From an uncultured Prevotella sp. (GTDB taxonomy: Bacteria; Bacteroidota; Bacteroidia; Bacteroidales; Bacteroidaceae): a DNA stretch of 32,404 nt. Shown piece by piece: positions 22,545-31,315 of this stretch. The notes under the pieces were generated by a model. That model was not told the origin of the DNA. It ran no database searches and saw nothing but the letters and a program-made list of their open reading frames with translations. Numbering within the stretch: position 1 is the first letter of the stretch; the number at the start of each line of letters is the position of its first letter. Both the position numbers and the translations under genes were made by a program. The stretch spans positions 1 through 32,404 of the forward strand of contig CALFIY010000072.1 in assembly GCA_937877595.1 (NCBI GenBank), read 5' to 3'.

Positions 22545-25052
22545 TTAGTTACGGAACACAAGACCGTCGTCCATAGCGTCTACAATTATCGGACGCTTGC
22601 GGTCTACCTGCTCGGCCAGTATGCGTCGCGACAAATCGTTCAGTACAAGGTGCTGAATAGCGCGCTTCACTGGTCGGGCTCCCATTTCCGGGTCGTAGCC
22701 TTCACGTGCAAGGTAACCTACGGCAGCATCTGTTATTTCCAGTGCCACACCTTGCGTCTGCAACATGTCTGCCACGCGCTTAATCTGTAGGCGTACCACG
22801 CTGGCTATCTGCTCTTCAGTGAGTTGCTGGAAAGTAATTATCTCGTCTATGCGGTTAATGAACTCAGGCCGCATATTACGGCGCAACTCGTCACGAGTAG
22901 CGTTCGACGTCATAATGATAATAGTATTCTTGAAGTTGGCAGTACGCCCCTTGTTGTCGGTAAGTCGTCCGTCGTCAAGCACCTGAAGCAGGATGTTGAA
23001 CACGTCAGGATGGGCCTTCTCTATCTCATCGAAAAGCAACACCTGATATGGTTTGCGGCGCACGGCTTCAGTCAACTGTCCGCCTTCGTCGTATCCGACG
23101 TATCCCGGAGGTGCACCAATGAGCCTGCTCACAGTATGCTTCTCCTGATACTCAGACATGTCGATACGCGTCATCATCTGCTCGTCGTTGAAAAGGTATT
23201 CAGCAAGAGCCTTGGCAAGTTCCGTCTTACCGACACCTGTCGTTCCCAGGAATATGAATGATGCTATTGGCCGTTTTGGGTCTTGCAGTCCGGCACGCGA
23301 ACGGCGCACGGCATCGCTGACAGCACTGATAGCCTGCTCCTGGCCTATCACCCGTTTGTGCAGTTCATCCTCCAGGTGCAGCAGTTTTTCGCGCTCACTC
23401 TGCAGCATGCGCGCCACAGGTATTCCAGTCCACCTGCTGACCACCTCTGCTATGTCGTCGGCCGTCACTTCTTCGCGCACCATGGCATTGCCTCCCTGCG
23501 CCGTAGCAAGTTGTTGCTGGATACTCTTTATGTCATCATCAAGAGTTTTTATCTTCGAATATCTTATCTCCGCCACTCTGCCATAATCGCCTTCACGCTC
23601 TGCACGTTCGGCCTCAAGCCGCAGATTTTCTATTTCCTGTTTATCTTGTTGTATGCGGTTTATCAGTTGGCGCTCACCTTCCCATTTGGCACGATACTGC
23701 TGCTCCTGTTCGCGGAGTTCTGCAATTTCCTTGTCCAGTTGTGCCACCTTAGGTTCATCGTTTTCGCGCTTTATCGCCTCACGTTCTATTTCCAGTTGGG
23801 CACGCTTGCGGCTTATCTCGTCAAGTTCCTCAGGCACGGAGTCACGCTCCATGCGCAGTTTTGCAGCAGCCTCGTCCATAAGGTCAATAGCCTTGTCGGG
23901 CAGGAATCGCTCCGAGATATATCGCTCCGACAGTTGTACGGCGGCGATACATGCGTCATCCTGAATACGCACCTTGTGGTGATTTTCGTAGCGCTCCTTT
24001 AGTCCGCGAAGAATACTGATTGCACTAAGTTCATCAGGCTCATCCACCATAACCGTTTGGAAGCGGCGTTCCAGAGCCTTGTCTTTTTCAAAGTATTTCT
24101 GGTATTCGCTGAGTGTCGTTGCACCGATGGCGCGAAGTTCGCCACGCGACAGCGCCGGCTTAAGTATATTGGCAGCGTCCATTGCACCTTCGCCGCCTCC
24201 TGCGCCTACCAACGTGTGTATCTCATCAATGAACAGGATGATACGCCCTTCGCTGCGCGTTACTTCACCGACCACGCTTTTCAGCCGCTCCTCAAATTCT
24301 CCTTTGTATTTTGCGCCTGCAACAAGTGCACCCATGTCAAGAGAGAAGAGTTGCTTGTCTTTAAGATTTTCAGGAACGTCGCCACGTACTATACGCTGAG
24401 CCAAGCCTTCTGCAATAGCCGTTTTTCCTGTGCCCGGCTCACCTATCAGTATCGGGTTGTTCTTTGTGCGTCGCGAAAGTATCTGCAGCACGCGCCTTAT
24501 CTCGTCGTCGCGTCCTATCACAGGGTCAAGTTTGCCGTTGCGCGCCATGTCGACAAGATTTTTTGCGTATTTGTCGAGCGACTGATAGTTGTCGTCAGCC
24601 GATTGCGACTGCACACGCTGTCCTTGTCGCAGTTCCTGTATAGCGGAACGCATTTCCCGCTCTGTCATTCCTGCGTCTTTCATTATGCGTCCTGCTGTTT
24701 GTCCGTCGGTGAGCAATGCCAGCAGCAACGGTTCTACTGAAACAAAATCGTCGCCCAACTGTTGGGCCACCTGCATTGCTTTTTGTATCACCCTGTTTGA
24801 GTCATTGCTGAGATACGGCTCGCCTCCCTGCACTCGCGGCAGGTGTTGCAGTTCGTTTTTCACGAGCATTTCTATCTGCTGAAGGTTTACGCCCAGTTTC
24901 TGGCAGATAAAATTCATCACGTCGGGAGCCTTCCTCATCACGCCATCCAGTATGTGAACCGGCTCCACGATCTGTTGGCCAGACTGCATAGCCGTGTTCA
25001 CGGCCTGCTGTATGGCCTCCTGTGCCTTGATTGTAAATTTGTCTGTTGTCAT
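22545..25052 (-). CDS. clpB: ClpB disaggregase with a shortened second AAA+ domain
   Basis: The 835-residue protein has the full ClpB order: N domain (about 1-145), first AAA+ domain with Walker A GEPGTGKT (about 203-210), the middle coiled-coil domain (about 400-525), second AAA+ domain with Walker A GTTGVGKTEL (about 602) and the C-terminal small domain. It rescues aggregated proteins together with DnaK. The pore segment GYVGYDEGGQLTEAVRR is present. The odd point is just after sensor 1: TSN (715-717) is followed by only ten residues (ATRDELRRNM) before RPEFINRIDE, where E. coli ClpB has thirty. The frame is intact. Start is ATG (MTTDKF). Confidence 0.96.
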   Translation of the reverse strand: MTTDKFTIKAQEAIQQAVNTAMQSGQQIVEPVHILDGVMRKAPDVMNFICQKLGVNLQQIEMLVKNELQHLPRVQGGEPYLSNDSNRVIQKAMQVAQQLGDDFVSVEPLLLALLTDGQTAGRIMKDAGMTEREMRSAIQELRQGQRVQSQSADDNYQSLDKYAKNLVDMARNGKLDPVIGRDDEIRRVLQILSRRTKNNPILIGEPGTGKTAIAEGLAQRIVRGDVPENLKDKQLFSLDMGALVAGAKYKGEFEERLKSVVGEVTRSEGRIILFIDEIHTLVGAGGGEGAMDAANILKPALSRGELRAIGATTLSEYQKYFEKDKALERRFQTVMVDEPDELSAISILRGLKERYENHHKVRIQDDACIAAVQLSERYISERFLPDKAIDLMDEAAAKLRMERDSVPEELDEISRKRAQLEIEREAIKRENDEPKVAQLDKEIAELREQEQQYRAKWEGERQLINRIQQDKQEIENLRLEAERAEREGDYGRVAEIRYSKIKTLDDDIKSIQQQLATAQGGNAMVREEVTADDIAEVVSRWTGIPVARMLQSEREKLLHLEDELHKRVIGQEQAISAVSDAVRRSRAGLQDPKRPIASFIFLGTTGVGKTELAKALAEYLFNDEQMMTRIDMSEYQEKHTVSRLIGAPPGYVGYDEGGQLTEAVRRKPYQVLLFDEIEKAHPDVFNILLQVLDDGRLTDNKGRTANFKNTIIIMTSNATRDELRRNMRPEFINRIDEIITFQQLTEEQIASVVRLQIKRVADMLQTQGVALEITDAAVGYLAREGYDPEMGARPVKRAIQHLVLNDLSRRILAEQVDRKRPIIVDAMDDGLVFRN

Positions 25053-25109
25053 ACGCTATATTTTTTAGTTATCCATCTACTATTCACATGCTCAAACTAT
25101 ATGCCCGAC

Positions 25110-25163
25110 AACGCAAAGCCGACAGATTGACACACCAAAGTGCCATTCTGTCGGCTTTGCGTT
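25110..25163. repeat. 17-bp perfect inverted repeat upstream of clpB
   Basis: AACGCAAAGCCGACAGA (25110-25126) and its exact complement (25147-25163) flank a 20-base loop. Neither strand has a T run after the hairpin, so it is not a standard terminator. It lies 58 bases before the clpB ATG and downstream of the trxA terminator; it may lie in the clpB leader or be a mobile palindromic element. Confidence 0.7.
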
Positions 25164-25168
25164 ATAAT

Positions 25169-25198
25169 AAAAAAATGTTCGCTCTTGCTGTCAAGAGC
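25169..25198 (-). terminator. Probable terminator of the dnaE-trxA unit
   Basis: GCTCTTG and CAAGAGC pair around a four-base loop (25181-25198). On the minus strand the stem is followed by GAACA and seven T residues, just after the trxA stop. Confidence 0.65.
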
Positions 25199-25209
25199 CG
25201 GTCACGGCG

Positions 25210-25530
25210 TTACACTGAGAGGAGTTTTTCAAATTTCTCCTGCAGTTTTGCCTTGGGCTGTGCGCCTACGAGTTTGTCAACCAACTGTCCCTCCTTGAAG
25301 AAGAGGATGGTTGGGATATTACGGATGCCAAACTCGGCAGCCAGTTCCTCATTCTCTTCGACGTCGCACTTTCCTACAACGACACGGCCGTCATACTCCT
25401 CAGCCAGTTCGGCAATAATCGGAGCCACCATGCGGCATGGGCCGCACCATGTTGCCCAGAAGTCAACCACCAAAGGTTGTGCACCAGTCTTCAGACCTTC
25501 AAAGTTTTCGCTTGTGATAATTACTTCCAT
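25210..25530 (-). CDS. trxA: Thioredoxin
   Basis: The 106-residue protein has the classic fold and active site W28CGPC32 in VVDFWATWCGPCRM, the cis-proline segment RNIPTILFF, and no signal peptide. It reduces disulfides in cytoplasmic proteins, with electrons from thioredoxin reductase. It lies 58 bases after dnaE on the same strand, an arrangement I associate with Bacteroidales, and is followed by a likely terminator. Confidence 0.96.
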   Translation of the reverse strand: MEVIITSENFEGLKTGAQPLVVDFWATWCGPCRMVAPIIAELAEEYDGRVVVGKCDVEENEELAAEFGIRNIPTILFFKEGQLVDKLVGAQPKAKLQEKFEKLLSV

Positions 25531-25588
25531 AGTTTAAAGATTTTGTGAATAGTAATTTTTGTGTATTATTTGTGTATTGCTTGTGTAC

Positions 25589-28500
25589 TTAGTTTATCGC
25601 GTATTCTGCCAATGGTATTTCTTCTATACAGCGCAGAAGTTCTGTGTCAACCTCTATTTTCTTCGTTGAACTGCACAACAGCACCTGCTGTTTGCCCGAC
25701 GTATCAACGAGACGTATGTACAGTTTCGTTGTCCCGTCCTTCTTTGTTTTTTTTGCTAATAACTCCGACAGTTCTACCGCAGCCGGTTCCTTAAGGTCGT
25801 CGCTATTGAGCGTGATGGTGATTTTGTCCAGTTTGCCTTTTACATCCTGCATTGGCATCACGCTTTCCACCTTAAATTCCTTCACATTGCTATCGCCATA
25901 CTGGAAGCGCGGCTTCATTTTTCCTTTCACCTGCAGGCATGCCCCGACGATGAACATTGCTCCGTGCATCCGCCAGTCATTGCCGAAGAGCAGCAAATCT
26001 CCCGAGCCTTCAAAATCCTCTATGGTGACAATGCCAAAAGGCTGGTTGTTCCTTGTCAACTTTTGTTGCACGTCAGTCACTATTCCTCCGAAGGTCACCT
26101 CTTCCCTATTTACAAGTTGCTGTACGTCGGACAGTTCCGAGCAGTAAGTATTGCACATCTTGTCGAGCACTATCCTAAACGCGTCAAGCGGATGGGCCGA
26201 CAGGTATATGCCTATGAGTTCGCGCTCACGGTTCAGGCGCTCGATGGTACTCCATGGCAAGCCCTTGGGTATTGGCGGCGTGACAATGGCCACAGCGCCG
26301 TCGTCGCCAAACAGCGAGTTGCGCATCTGCTGCCGCTCCTGCTGATATAGTTGCCCGTAGCGCATCAGCGTGTCGAGGAATACCTCTCCCTTGTGGTTCT
26401 GTGCAAAGAAGTCCTCGCGTGCTATTCCGAAACTGTCGAAGCCGCCGCTGAGAGCCAGACTTTCGTAGGCTTTGCGGTTGACATTGCTGAAACTCACTCG
26501 CTGTGCGAAGTCGAAGATGTCCTTGTATGGGCCGTTCTTCTCGCGCTCGCTGATGATGGCCTCTGCAGCAGCGTCGCCCATGCCTTTGATAGCAGCCAGG
26601 CCGAAACGTATCTCGCCTTTCTTGTTTACACCAAATTTGATATACGACTCGTTTACATCTGGGCCAAGAGTGGCAATTCCCATCGACTTACACTCGTCCA
26701 TCAGTTTTGTTATCTCACTGATTTGGTCGCGCCGACGGCTCATAATTGCAGCCATGAATTCGGCAGGATAGTTGGCCTTGAGATACGCCGTCTGGAATGC
26801 CACCCACGAATAGCAGGCAGCATGGCTCTTGTTGAAAGCATACGAGGCAAACTTCTCCCAGTCCGCCCAAATTTTTTCCAGCACCTTCGGGTCGTGGCCG
26901 TTGCGCTTGCCGCCTTCTATGAACATCGGTTTCATCTGGTCGACGATATCCTTCTTCTTCTTTCCCATGGCTTTACGCAGCGCATCACTCTGTCCTCGCG
27001 TGAAATCTGCCAACTGTCGCGAGAGTAGCATCACCTGCTCCTGGTAAACGGTTATGCCGTAGGTGTCCTTAAGGTATTTCTCCATGCAGGGAATATCATA
27101 GGAGATTTTCTCCTTACCGTTCTTGCGCGCAATAAACGACGGGATGTAGTCCATTGGCCCCGGACGGTACAGGGCGTTCATTGCTATCAAATCCTCAAAC
27201 ACTGTCGGGTGCAGTTCGCGCAGGTATTTCTGCATTCCGTTCGACTCAAACTGGAATGTTCCGATTGTACGGCCTTGCTGATAGAGTTCGTAGGTTTTCG
27301 GGTCGTCTATTGGGATATTGTCAAGGTCAATATCTATACCGCGCGTGATTTTTATGTTTGCGCACGCCTCTTTTAGTTCCGACAGCGTCTTCAGTCCCAG
27401 GAAGTCCATCTTTATCAGTCCTGTCGATTCGATGACATGGCCGTCGTATTGTGTGCAGTTTGTCTTGGCATCCTTGAAGTCGGGATCGTCGGCTGTCGAT
27501 ACAGGCACCCAGTCGCTGATAGGATCACGGCAAATAATAAATCCGCAGGCATGAATACCCGTTCCGCGCACGGTACCTTCCAGCATTTTTGCGTATTTAA
27601 TGGTGTTTGCCAAGGCCGGTGTGGCACTGGCTTCGGCATCACGCAGTTCCTGTATGCATTTGATAGCATTGATAAGATTCATCTTCATGCCGTCGGGCAG
27701 CCTGTCGGGAATTGCCTTGCAGAGAGCATTCGACTCGCTGATAGGCAGTTTCTCCACACGCGCCACGTCCTTTATGGAGTTCTTGGTAGCCATCGTAGCA
27801 TAGGTGATGATGTGCGCACAGTTTTCGTGGCCATATTTGTCTTCCACCCATTTCAGCACACGTCCTCGCCCGTCGTCGTCGAAGTCGGTGTCGATATCAG
27901 GCAGCGAAATACGGTCGGGATTTAGGAAACGCTCGAAAAGCAAGTCGTATTTCAGCGGGTCTATTTTCGTTATGCCGAGGCAATATGCCACTACGCTTCC
28001 TGCTGCAGAGCCGCGTCCCGGACCTACCATCACGCCCAGTTCGTCGCGCGCTGAATTTATGAAGTCCTGCACTATCAGGAAGTAGCCTGGAAATCCCATC
28101 GTCTTCATAATGTGCAGTTCAAAACGCACCCGTTCGTCAACTTCCTGGGGCAGCGGATTGCCATAGATGCGCTGCGCTCCTTCGTATGCAAGGAGCGCCA
28201 GATAGTCAGCCTCAAACTTTATGCGGTAAATCTTGTCGTATCCGCCAAGTTTCTTTATTTTCTTCTCGCCCTCCTCGCGCGGCAGCGGATTTTCGCCGTT
28301 CTCGTCGCTGGTAAATTCGGCATAGAGTTGCTCTTCTGTAAACTTGCTGCGCCATTCCTCTTCCGTACCGAAACTTTCTGGAATAGGGAAGAAAGGCATA
28401 ATGGGATCGTGGTCGAGCGAGTATATTTCCACCTTGTCAAGAATCTCGCACGTATTTGCCAAAGCCTCCGGAACATCGGCAAAAACCTGGTTCATCTCCT

Positions 28501-29308
28501 CACGCGTCTTAAACCACTCCTGTTTTGAGTATAACATGCGCGTCGGATCGTCAAGATCCTTTCCTGTTGACAGGCAAAGCAGATGGTCGTGAGCCTCGGC
28601 GTTTTCCTTGTCAACGAAGTGGGCATCGTTAGAGCACACGAGTTTTATGCCATATTCCGCAGCGAGTCCGATGAGCACCTTGTTGGCTTTCTGCTGCATC
28701 GGGAAGGTTTCGCGGTTGGCGCGTATTGTCGGGTCAGTCACCTCATGGCGCTGCAGTTCCAGGTAATAGTCGTCTCCGAAGACGCGCTTGTACCACTCCA
28801 CAGCCTCGCGGGCACCGGCAATGTCGCCGTCGAGTATCTTTTTGGGCACTTCACCTGCAATACATGCCGAACAAACAATCAGTCCTTCGTGGAAACGCTC
28901 CAGATCGGCCCTGTCTGTGCGCGGACGCATGTAGAAACCGTCAGTCCATGCACGACTGACAAGTTTGATAAGGTTTTTATAGCCAGTATAGTTCTTGGCA
29001 AGCACGATAAGATGGTAACCGCTTTGGTGGCGCTTGTCGTCGCGCAGTTCCTTGCCGCCGTAGCGCGATACATACATCTCGCAGCCGAAGATGGGCTTGA
29101 AGGGCTCTTTACCCTCCTTCTTGCGCTGCTTGTTCACACTTCCTACGTAGTCGTGGAAGTCTTTTATGCCGAACATGTTGCCATGGTCTGTAATCGCCAT
29201 GCCTCTCATCCCGTTTGCCACAGCCTTGTCTACAAGCCTCTTTATGCTCGACTGCCCATCCAGAATAGAATAATATGTATGTACGTGCAGGTGTACGAAA
29301 TCTATCAT
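25589..29308 (-). CDS. dnaE: DNA polymerase III alpha subunit
   Basis: The protein has 1239 residues from the ATG at 29308. The N-terminal PHP domain begins FVHLHVHTYYSILDG and includes AITDHGN. The polymerase core has VGPGRGSAAGSVVAYCLG (about 430) and the catalytic acidic motif PDIDTDFDDDGRGRV (about 470). The fingers follow, and a C-terminal OB-fold part (about 970-1080, e.g. VTFGGIVTDVQQK). It is the replicative polymerase. I reject the upstream TTG at 29368: the promoter element (29339-29346) lies inside that extension and the added residues are not family-like. A GTG one codon before the ATG is a possible alternative. Confidence 0.96.
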   Translation of the reverse strand: MIDFVHLHVHTYYSILDGQSSIKRLVDKAVANGMRGMAITDHGNMFGIKDFHDYVGSVNKQRKKEGKEPFKPIFGCEMYVSRYGGKELRDDKRHQSGYHLIVLAKNYTGYKNLIKLVSRAWTDGFYMRPRTDRADLERFHEGLIVCSACIAGEVPKKILDGDIAGAREAVEWYKRVFGDDYYLELQRHEVTDPTIRANRETFPMQQKANKVLIGLAAEYGIKLVCSNDAHFVDKENAEAHDHLLCLSTGKDLDDPTRMLYSKQEWFKTREEMNQVFADVPEALANTCEILDKVEIYSLDHDPIMPFFPIPESFGTEEEWRSKFTEEQLYAEFTSDENGENPLPREEGEKKIKKLGGYDKIYRIKFEADYLALLAYEGAQRIYGNPLPQEVDERVRFELHIMKTMGFPGYFLIVQDFINSARDELGVMVGPGRGSAAGSVVAYCLGITKIDPLKYDLLFERFLNPDRISLPDIDTDFDDDGRGRVLKWVEDKYGHENCAHIITYATMATKNSIKDVARVEKLPISESNALCKAIPDRLPDGMKMNLINAIKCIQELRDAEASATPALANTIKYAKMLEGTVRGTGIHACGFIICRDPISDWVPVSTADDPDFKDAKTNCTQYDGHVIESTGLIKMDFLGLKTLSELKEACANIKITRGIDIDLDNIPIDDPKTYELYQQGRTIGTFQFESNGMQKYLRELHPTVFEDLIAMNALYRPGPMDYIPSFIARKNGKEKISYDIPCMEKYLKDTYGITVYQEQVMLLSRQLADFTRGQSDALRKAMGKKKKDIVDQMKPMFIEGGKRNGHDPKVLEKIWADWEKFASYAFNKSHAACYSWVAFQTAYLKANYPAEFMAAIMSRRRDQISEITKLMDECKSMGIATLGPDVNESYIKFGVNKKGEIRFGLAAIKGMGDAAAEAIISEREKNGPYKDIFDFAQRVSFSNVNRKAYESLALSGGFDSFGIAREDFFAQNHKGEVFLDTLMRYGQLYQQERQQMRNSLFGDDGAVAIVTPPIPKGLPWSTIERLNRERELIGIYLSAHPLDAFRIVLDKMCNTYCSELSDVQQLVNREEVTFGGIVTDVQQKLTRNNQPFGIVTIEDFEGSGDLLLFGNDWRMHGAMFIVGACLQVKGKMKPRFQYGDSNVKEFKVESVMPMQDVKGKLDKITITLNSDDLKEPAAVELSELLAKKTKKDGTTKLYIRLVDTSGKQQVLLCSSTKKIEVDTELLRCIEEIPLAEYAIN

Positions 29309-29338
29309 CACCAATACCTTTCTTCGTTTTTGAAGCCG

Positions 29339-29369
29339 TAAAGGTACGCGAAAAAAACAAAATACCAAA
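29339..29369 (-). promoter_or_regulatory. Promoter of dnaE
   Basis: On the minus strand TTTG (29366-29369) is followed after 19 bases by TACCTTTA (29339-29346), a one-base variant of TAnnTTTG, 30 bases before the ATG. It supports the ATG at 29308 as the start. Confidence 0.65.
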
Positions 29370-29420
29370 GAATAATTAAAAAAAACAATTTTTCTTCGTA
29401 CTTTATTCAGTTTAATTATT

Positions 29421-29428
29421 TACCTTTG
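29421..29428 (+). promoter_or_regulatory. Probable -7 element of the psd operon
   Basis: TACCTTTG is an exact TAnnTTTG match 27 bases before the ATG at 29456; the -33 box is unclear (TTCG at 22 bases). It is divergent from the dnaE promoter. Confidence 0.6.
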
Positions 29429-29455
29429 CACCACGTTTAGTACTAATACCACAAC

Positions 29456-30148
29456 ATGGGAGAACGTATCAGAAAACTCAAGAAAATACGCATACACCGC
29501 GAAGGTACCAACGAGTTGACTCTCGGCTTTCTTTTCATTTTAGTTCTCGGCTGTCCGCTTTGGTTTCTTCTTGGCAACACCATTCCTTTCTGGCTTGCTA
29601 TTGCAGTGCTGGTTGCCGTATGGCTCATGGTTCTCAATTTCTACCGCTGTCCTGTCCGCTATTTCAACGGCGACACCGAAAATCTCGTCGTTGCTCCTGC
29701 CGACGGAAAGATTGTGGTGATAGAGGAGGCTGAGGAGAATGAGTATTTCCACGACTGCAGGCTGATGATCAGCATTTTTATGAGTCCGCTCAATGTTCAT
29801 GCCAACTGGTTTCCCGTTGACGGGCGCGTAAAGTTCGTACACCATCAGAACGGCAACTACCATAAGGCATGGCTTCCCAAAGCCAGCGAGGAGAATGAGC
29901 ATGCCGACATTATGATTACCACTCCTGGCGGCGAGGATATCCTTGTGCGACAGATTGCCGGTGCAGTTGCGCGTCGCATCGTCACCTATGCCAAACCCGA
30001 CGAGGACTGCTATATCGACCAGCACCTTGGCTTCATAAAGTTGGGCTCACGTGTAGATGTCTACCTGCCTCTTTCTGCACGCCCCACCGTCACCATGGGC
30101 CAGCCCACGACAGGCGACCAAACTGTTATAGCAAAACTTCAGAAGTAA
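29456..30148 (+). CDS. psd: Phosphatidylserine decarboxylase (short form)
   Basis: The 230-residue protein starts with two membrane helices (TLGFLFILVLGCPLWFLLG, FWLAIAVLVAVWLMVLNFY). The decarboxylase fold follows: VVAPADGKIVVIEE, ISIFMSPLNVHANWFPVDG and GFIKLGSRVDVYLP. L196-G197-S198 marks the self-cleavage site that creates the pyruvoyl group at the serine. The enzyme makes phosphatidylethanolamine at the inner membrane. The short length fits the archaeal/Bacteroidetes type. It is first in an operon with pssA, which supplies its substrate. Confidence 0.93.
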   Translation: MGERIRKLKKIRIHREGTNELTLGFLFILVLGCPLWFLLGNTIPFWLAIAVLVAVWLMVLNFYRCPVRYFNGDTENLVVAPADGKIVVIEEAEENEYFHDCRLMISIFMSPLNVHANWFPVDGRVKFVHHQNGNYHKAWLPKASEENEHADIMITTPGGEDILVRQIAGAVARRIVTYAKPDEDCYIDQHLGFIKLGSRVDVYLPLSARPTVTMGQPTTGDQTVIAKLQK

Positions 30149-30158
30149 TATTCACGCC

Positions 30159-30851
30159 GTGATCAAGAAGCACATTCCCAACGCCATCACCTGCTGCAAT
30201 CTCATTTCGGGCGCCGTTGCCACCTACTGGGCTTTTCGCGGAGTGCCGGCCATGGCGCTGACGTTTATCGTGATTGGTGCCGTCTTCGACTTCTGCGACG
30301 GTCTTTCTGCCAGAATACTTAATGTAAGTTCGCCCATCGGCAAGGAACTCGACTCGCTTGCCGACGACATAACCTTTGGCCTTGCGCCTTCGGCCATCAT
30401 CTTCGATTTCCTGAAAGAAGGCATGCACTATCTGCCGTGGCACTACCTTTCCTATGCCGCATTCCTCTTGGCTGCATTCTCAGCGCTTCGTCTTGCCAAG
30501 TTCAACCTTGACGAGCGCCAGGCCCTGGGCTTCATCGGACTCCCCACGCCTGCCAACGCCCTCTTCTGGGCTTCCGTGGCTGTGGCATGGGGCGACCTGC
30601 TGCTCTCCTCGCAGTGGACTTACTGGGCTGTCTTCGCCGGCATGCTGCTCAGTTGCTGGCTGATGGTAAGCGAAATACCGATGTTCGCCCTGAAATTCAA
30701 GCACTGGGGATGGAAAGGCAACGAAGTGAAATACTTTTTCGTAGTTACGAGCCTCATATTTCTTCTGCTTTTAGGCACCGGAGGGCTTGCCGTCGTCATA
30801 GCATGGTACATCATCCTCTCCGCAGCCCTGAAATTGCAGGGAAAGGCATAG
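30159..30851 (+). CDS. pssA: CDP-diacylglycerol-serine O-phosphatidyltransferase, GTG start
   Basis: The 230-residue membrane protein carries the CDP-alcohol phosphotransferase motif DxxDGxxAR-8-GxxxDxxxD as D44FCDGLSAR ... G61KELDSLAD69. It joins CDP-diacylglycerol and serine to form phosphatidylserine, which the upstream Psd decarboxylates. Six or more membrane segments are visible. The start is GTG at 30159 (MIKKHIPNAITCCN), 10 bases after the psd stop; the next ATG falls inside the second helix and would cut the protein. Substrate (serine) is inferred from family resemblance and from the partner psd. Confidence 0.94.
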   Translation: MIKKHIPNAITCCNLISGAVATYWAFRGVPAMALTFIVIGAVFDFCDGLSARILNVSSPIGKELDSLADDITFGLAPSAIIFDFLKEGMHYLPWHYLSYAAFLLAAFSALRLAKFNLDERQALGFIGLPTPANALFWASVAVAWGDLLLSSQWTYWAVFAGMLLSCWLMVSEIPMFALKFKHWGWKGNEVKYFFVVTSLIFLLLLGTGGLAVVIAWYIILSAALKLQGKA

Positions 30852-30897
30852 GCTCCGCCACTACGACCACTAACAAATCTACTAACTACATTCAACT

Positions 30898-31284
30898 ATG
30901 TTAAAAGGTATCTTAGGCATTCTGATTTTCACGTTCTTCTTCATCGTATTCCTTGGCCTGTTGGCAGGACATCATGTAGTGAGAATGATTAGGAACATGC
31001 GCAATGCCGCCAAGATGGCTGCCGACCAGCAGGCACGCCAATACCGCGACGAGACGGCACGCCAGCAGCATCAGTACGGCATGCATGCCCGACAGGGCGC
31101 CAATCAGCAGACAGCCGGTCCCGACCGCAGTCAGCAACCCACCGACTACGCTCAGCAAGAGCCTGAGGAGATACGCACGTCGACATCCACGGGAGCGACT
31201 ATCATCGACCGCCGCAGCGAGCGCGACAACCGCAAGATTTTCGAGCAAAGTGAGGACGACTACGTAGAATTCAGCGAAGAATAA
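30898..31284 (+). CDS. Small membrane-anchored protein, DUF4834-like
   Basis: The 128-residue protein has one N-terminal helix (ILGILIFTFFFIVFLGLLAG) and a long hydrophilic, Q/R/A-rich, low-complexity cytoplasmic tail that turns acidic at the end (EQSEDDYVEFSEE). I think it belongs to DUF4834, a Bacteroidetes family found near pssA, but recognition rests on layout more than on motifs. It is 46 bases after pssA and 31 before pyrH in the same direction. Function unknown. Confidence 0.7.
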   Translation: MLKGILGILIFTFFFIVFLGLLAGHHVVRMIRNMRNAAKMAADQQARQYRDETARQQHQYGMHARQGANQQTAGPDRSQQPTDYAQQEPEEIRTSTSTGATIIDRRSERDNRKIFEQSEDDYVEFSEE

Positions 31285-31302
31285 AACAAACAAATCAAGG
31301 AT

Positions 31303-31308
31303 AAGGAG
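31303..31308 (+). promoter_or_regulatory. Shine-Dalgarno site of pyrH
   Basis: AAGGAG lies 7 bases before the pyrH ATG at 31316. Such a clear ribosome binding site is uncommon among the genes of this window. Confidence 0.7.
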
Positions 31309-31315
31309 ATTACAC

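Noticed and set aside
23283..24002. Long plus-strand frames opposite clpB (also 24057-24740)
   Set aside because: clpB covers this stretch with conserved motifs on the minus strand; the opposite frames are low in information and lack start signals.
25053..25109. clpB promoter in the gap before the hairpin
   Set aside because: ATAGTTTG on the minus strand resembles a -7 box but has the first two bases reversed and no -33 partner; too weak to list.
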